DNA of 64,000 nt, taken from NCBI GenBank assembly GCA_947454235.1, contig CANGIY010000001.1, positions 1 to 64,000 of the forward strand. Reading direction: 5' to 3'. Every line of letters starts with the position of its first letter. Position 1 is the first letter of the stretch. Positions 63,458 to 64,000 of this stretch are shown piece after piece. The position numbers and the translations under genes were made by a program. The notes beneath the pieces are model-generated. The model saw only the letters and a program-made list of their open reading frames with translations, was not told the DNA's origin and did no database searches. This stretch comes from Chitinophagaceae bacterium (GTDB taxonomy: Bacteria > Bacteroidota > Bacteroidia > Chitinophagales > Chitinophagaceae).

Positions 63458-64000
63458 ATTTCAATTCTCCACCCAGAAAATACCTTACTTCATTCACCGC
63501 ATAGGTTATCCTATCTGGGTGTTCGTAGTAGGGAAGCCCTATCCTTACGATGTGGTAAATAGTATCGCCGAATGGCTGGTTTTTAATGCATTTGGTATGA
63601 ATGCCGCATTGGTTGAGGTAGGCATACAATGGGTAAGGGTCGTACTCCGTGAACCCTAATGAAATCATCGGACTATCGCAGTCTTCATTCAAGAATACAT
63701 AGTGGTGCGGGAAAGCGTCCAAAACACCTTTGAGCTGTTGCTGCATCAGTTTCCCGAGGTATTTTGAGCGGTTAAGAATGTTCGCTTTTCCGGTATCTCT
63801 ATAAAGTTTCAATGCCTCGCACATAGATGCGTACATAGAAAAGTCTTGCCCACCGTGTTGTTTGAAAGATCCTATCTGGTCGGTAGTGGCATTTTGCAGC
63901 ACGTCCCAAAAAATACCTTCCAGCCATCGCGCGCACGATTGCCTTATCCACATCAATCCACCTCCATGAGGTCCGTGCAGCCACTTGTGCGCACTGCTCA
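63456..64000 (-). CDS. Class V PLP-dependent enzyme, C-terminal part (runs off right edge)
   Basis: 181 codons are visible up to the window edge. The PLP lysine is seen in SSAHKWLHGPHGGG, the typical class V aminotransferase/desulfurase/epimerase context, read from 63998 down. Then SFKQHGGQDFSMYASMCEAL and the small domain with HIVRIGLPYYEHPDR. No start in the window. Could be a cysteine desulfurase-like or isopenicillin-epimerase-like enzyme; too little is visible to choose. Confidence 0.78.
   Translation of the reverse strand, partial: SSAHKWLHGPHGGGLMWIRQSCARWLEGIFWDVLQNATTDQIGSFKQHGGQDFSMYASMCEALKLYRDTGKANILNRSKYLGKLMQQQLKGVLDAFPHHYVFLNEDCDSPMISLGFTEYDPYPLYAYLNQCGIHTKCIKNQPFGDTIYHIVRIGLPYYEHPDRITYAVNEVRYFLGGELK

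Noticed and set aside
1-64000. tRNA, rRNA, CRISPR or riboswitch
   Set aside because: None recognised by eye; a covariance-model scan would be needed to exclude small RNAs.

Overview
The window is chromosomal DNA from a member of the Bacteroidota, probably Chitinophagales/Chitinophagaceae. Evidence: many secreted proteins end in a type IX secretion (T9SS) sorting domain, and a PorQ homologue of that system is present. Promoter-like sites follow the Bacteroidota pattern TTG-N19/20-TAnnTTTG. Shine-Dalgarno sites are weak. Lineage-typical genes occur (TypA, FabI, a BlaI/M56 pair, SpmA-SpmB fusion, Crp/Fnr without obvious FNR boxes). No rRNA, tRNA, CRISPR array or complete insertion sequence was seen.

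Layout. 1-1.9 kb: the start of an ISAon1-like transposase at the left edge, then a hipB-hipA toxin-antitoxin pair with its own promoter. 2.1-8.7 kb: an OsmC/iron-sulfur fusion, an NHL-repeat T9SS protein, a lipoprotein and two exported proteins. 8.7-15.2 kb: housekeeping genes (hpt, a LysM glucosaminidase, fabI, porQ, rnz, an FKBP isomerase). 15.3-16.9 kb: a decaying patch with a frameshifted lipoprotein gene, a DUF2809 pseudogene with three in-frame stops, and repeats. 17-22 kb: a two-gene amino-sugar module (aminotransferase plus acetyltransferase) behind a sigma-54-type response regulator. 22.4-26.5 kb: DoxX and a BlaI repressor / M56 antirepressor / propeller operon with twin operators. 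26.7-32.4 kb: a giant Ig-repeat T9SS protein. 32.7-43.4 kb: envelope and housekeeping genes (two MurG-like glycosyltransferases, LpxH-like phosphoesterase, nucleoside-recognition membrane protein, TIGR01777 and DCC proteins, typA, a Crp/Fnr regulator). 43.4-52.5 kb: more T9SS cargo, including a second giant NHL/Ig mosaic and a 5'-truncated remnant, plus an aldo/keto reductase and a VOC protein. 52.7-59.7 kb: TSUP transporter, asnS, a KAP-family NTPase, fumC. 59.9-63.4 kb: a compact operon of a sorbitol-dehydrogenase-like small subunit, a GMC flavoprotein and a VioB-like ferritin-fold protein. The right edge holds the end of a class V PLP enzyme.

Most worth following up: (1) the GMC/ferritin-like operon, whose gene combination suggests an unassigned oxidative pathway; (2) a dispersed intergenic element of about 53 bp (four copies) whose hairpin is kept by compensatory changes; (3) an M56 sensor protease carrying what looks like a catalytically dead amidase domain, which could read cell-wall fragments and relieve BlaI repression at twin operators; (4) -7 boxes placed so close to three start codons that leaderless mRNAs are likely.
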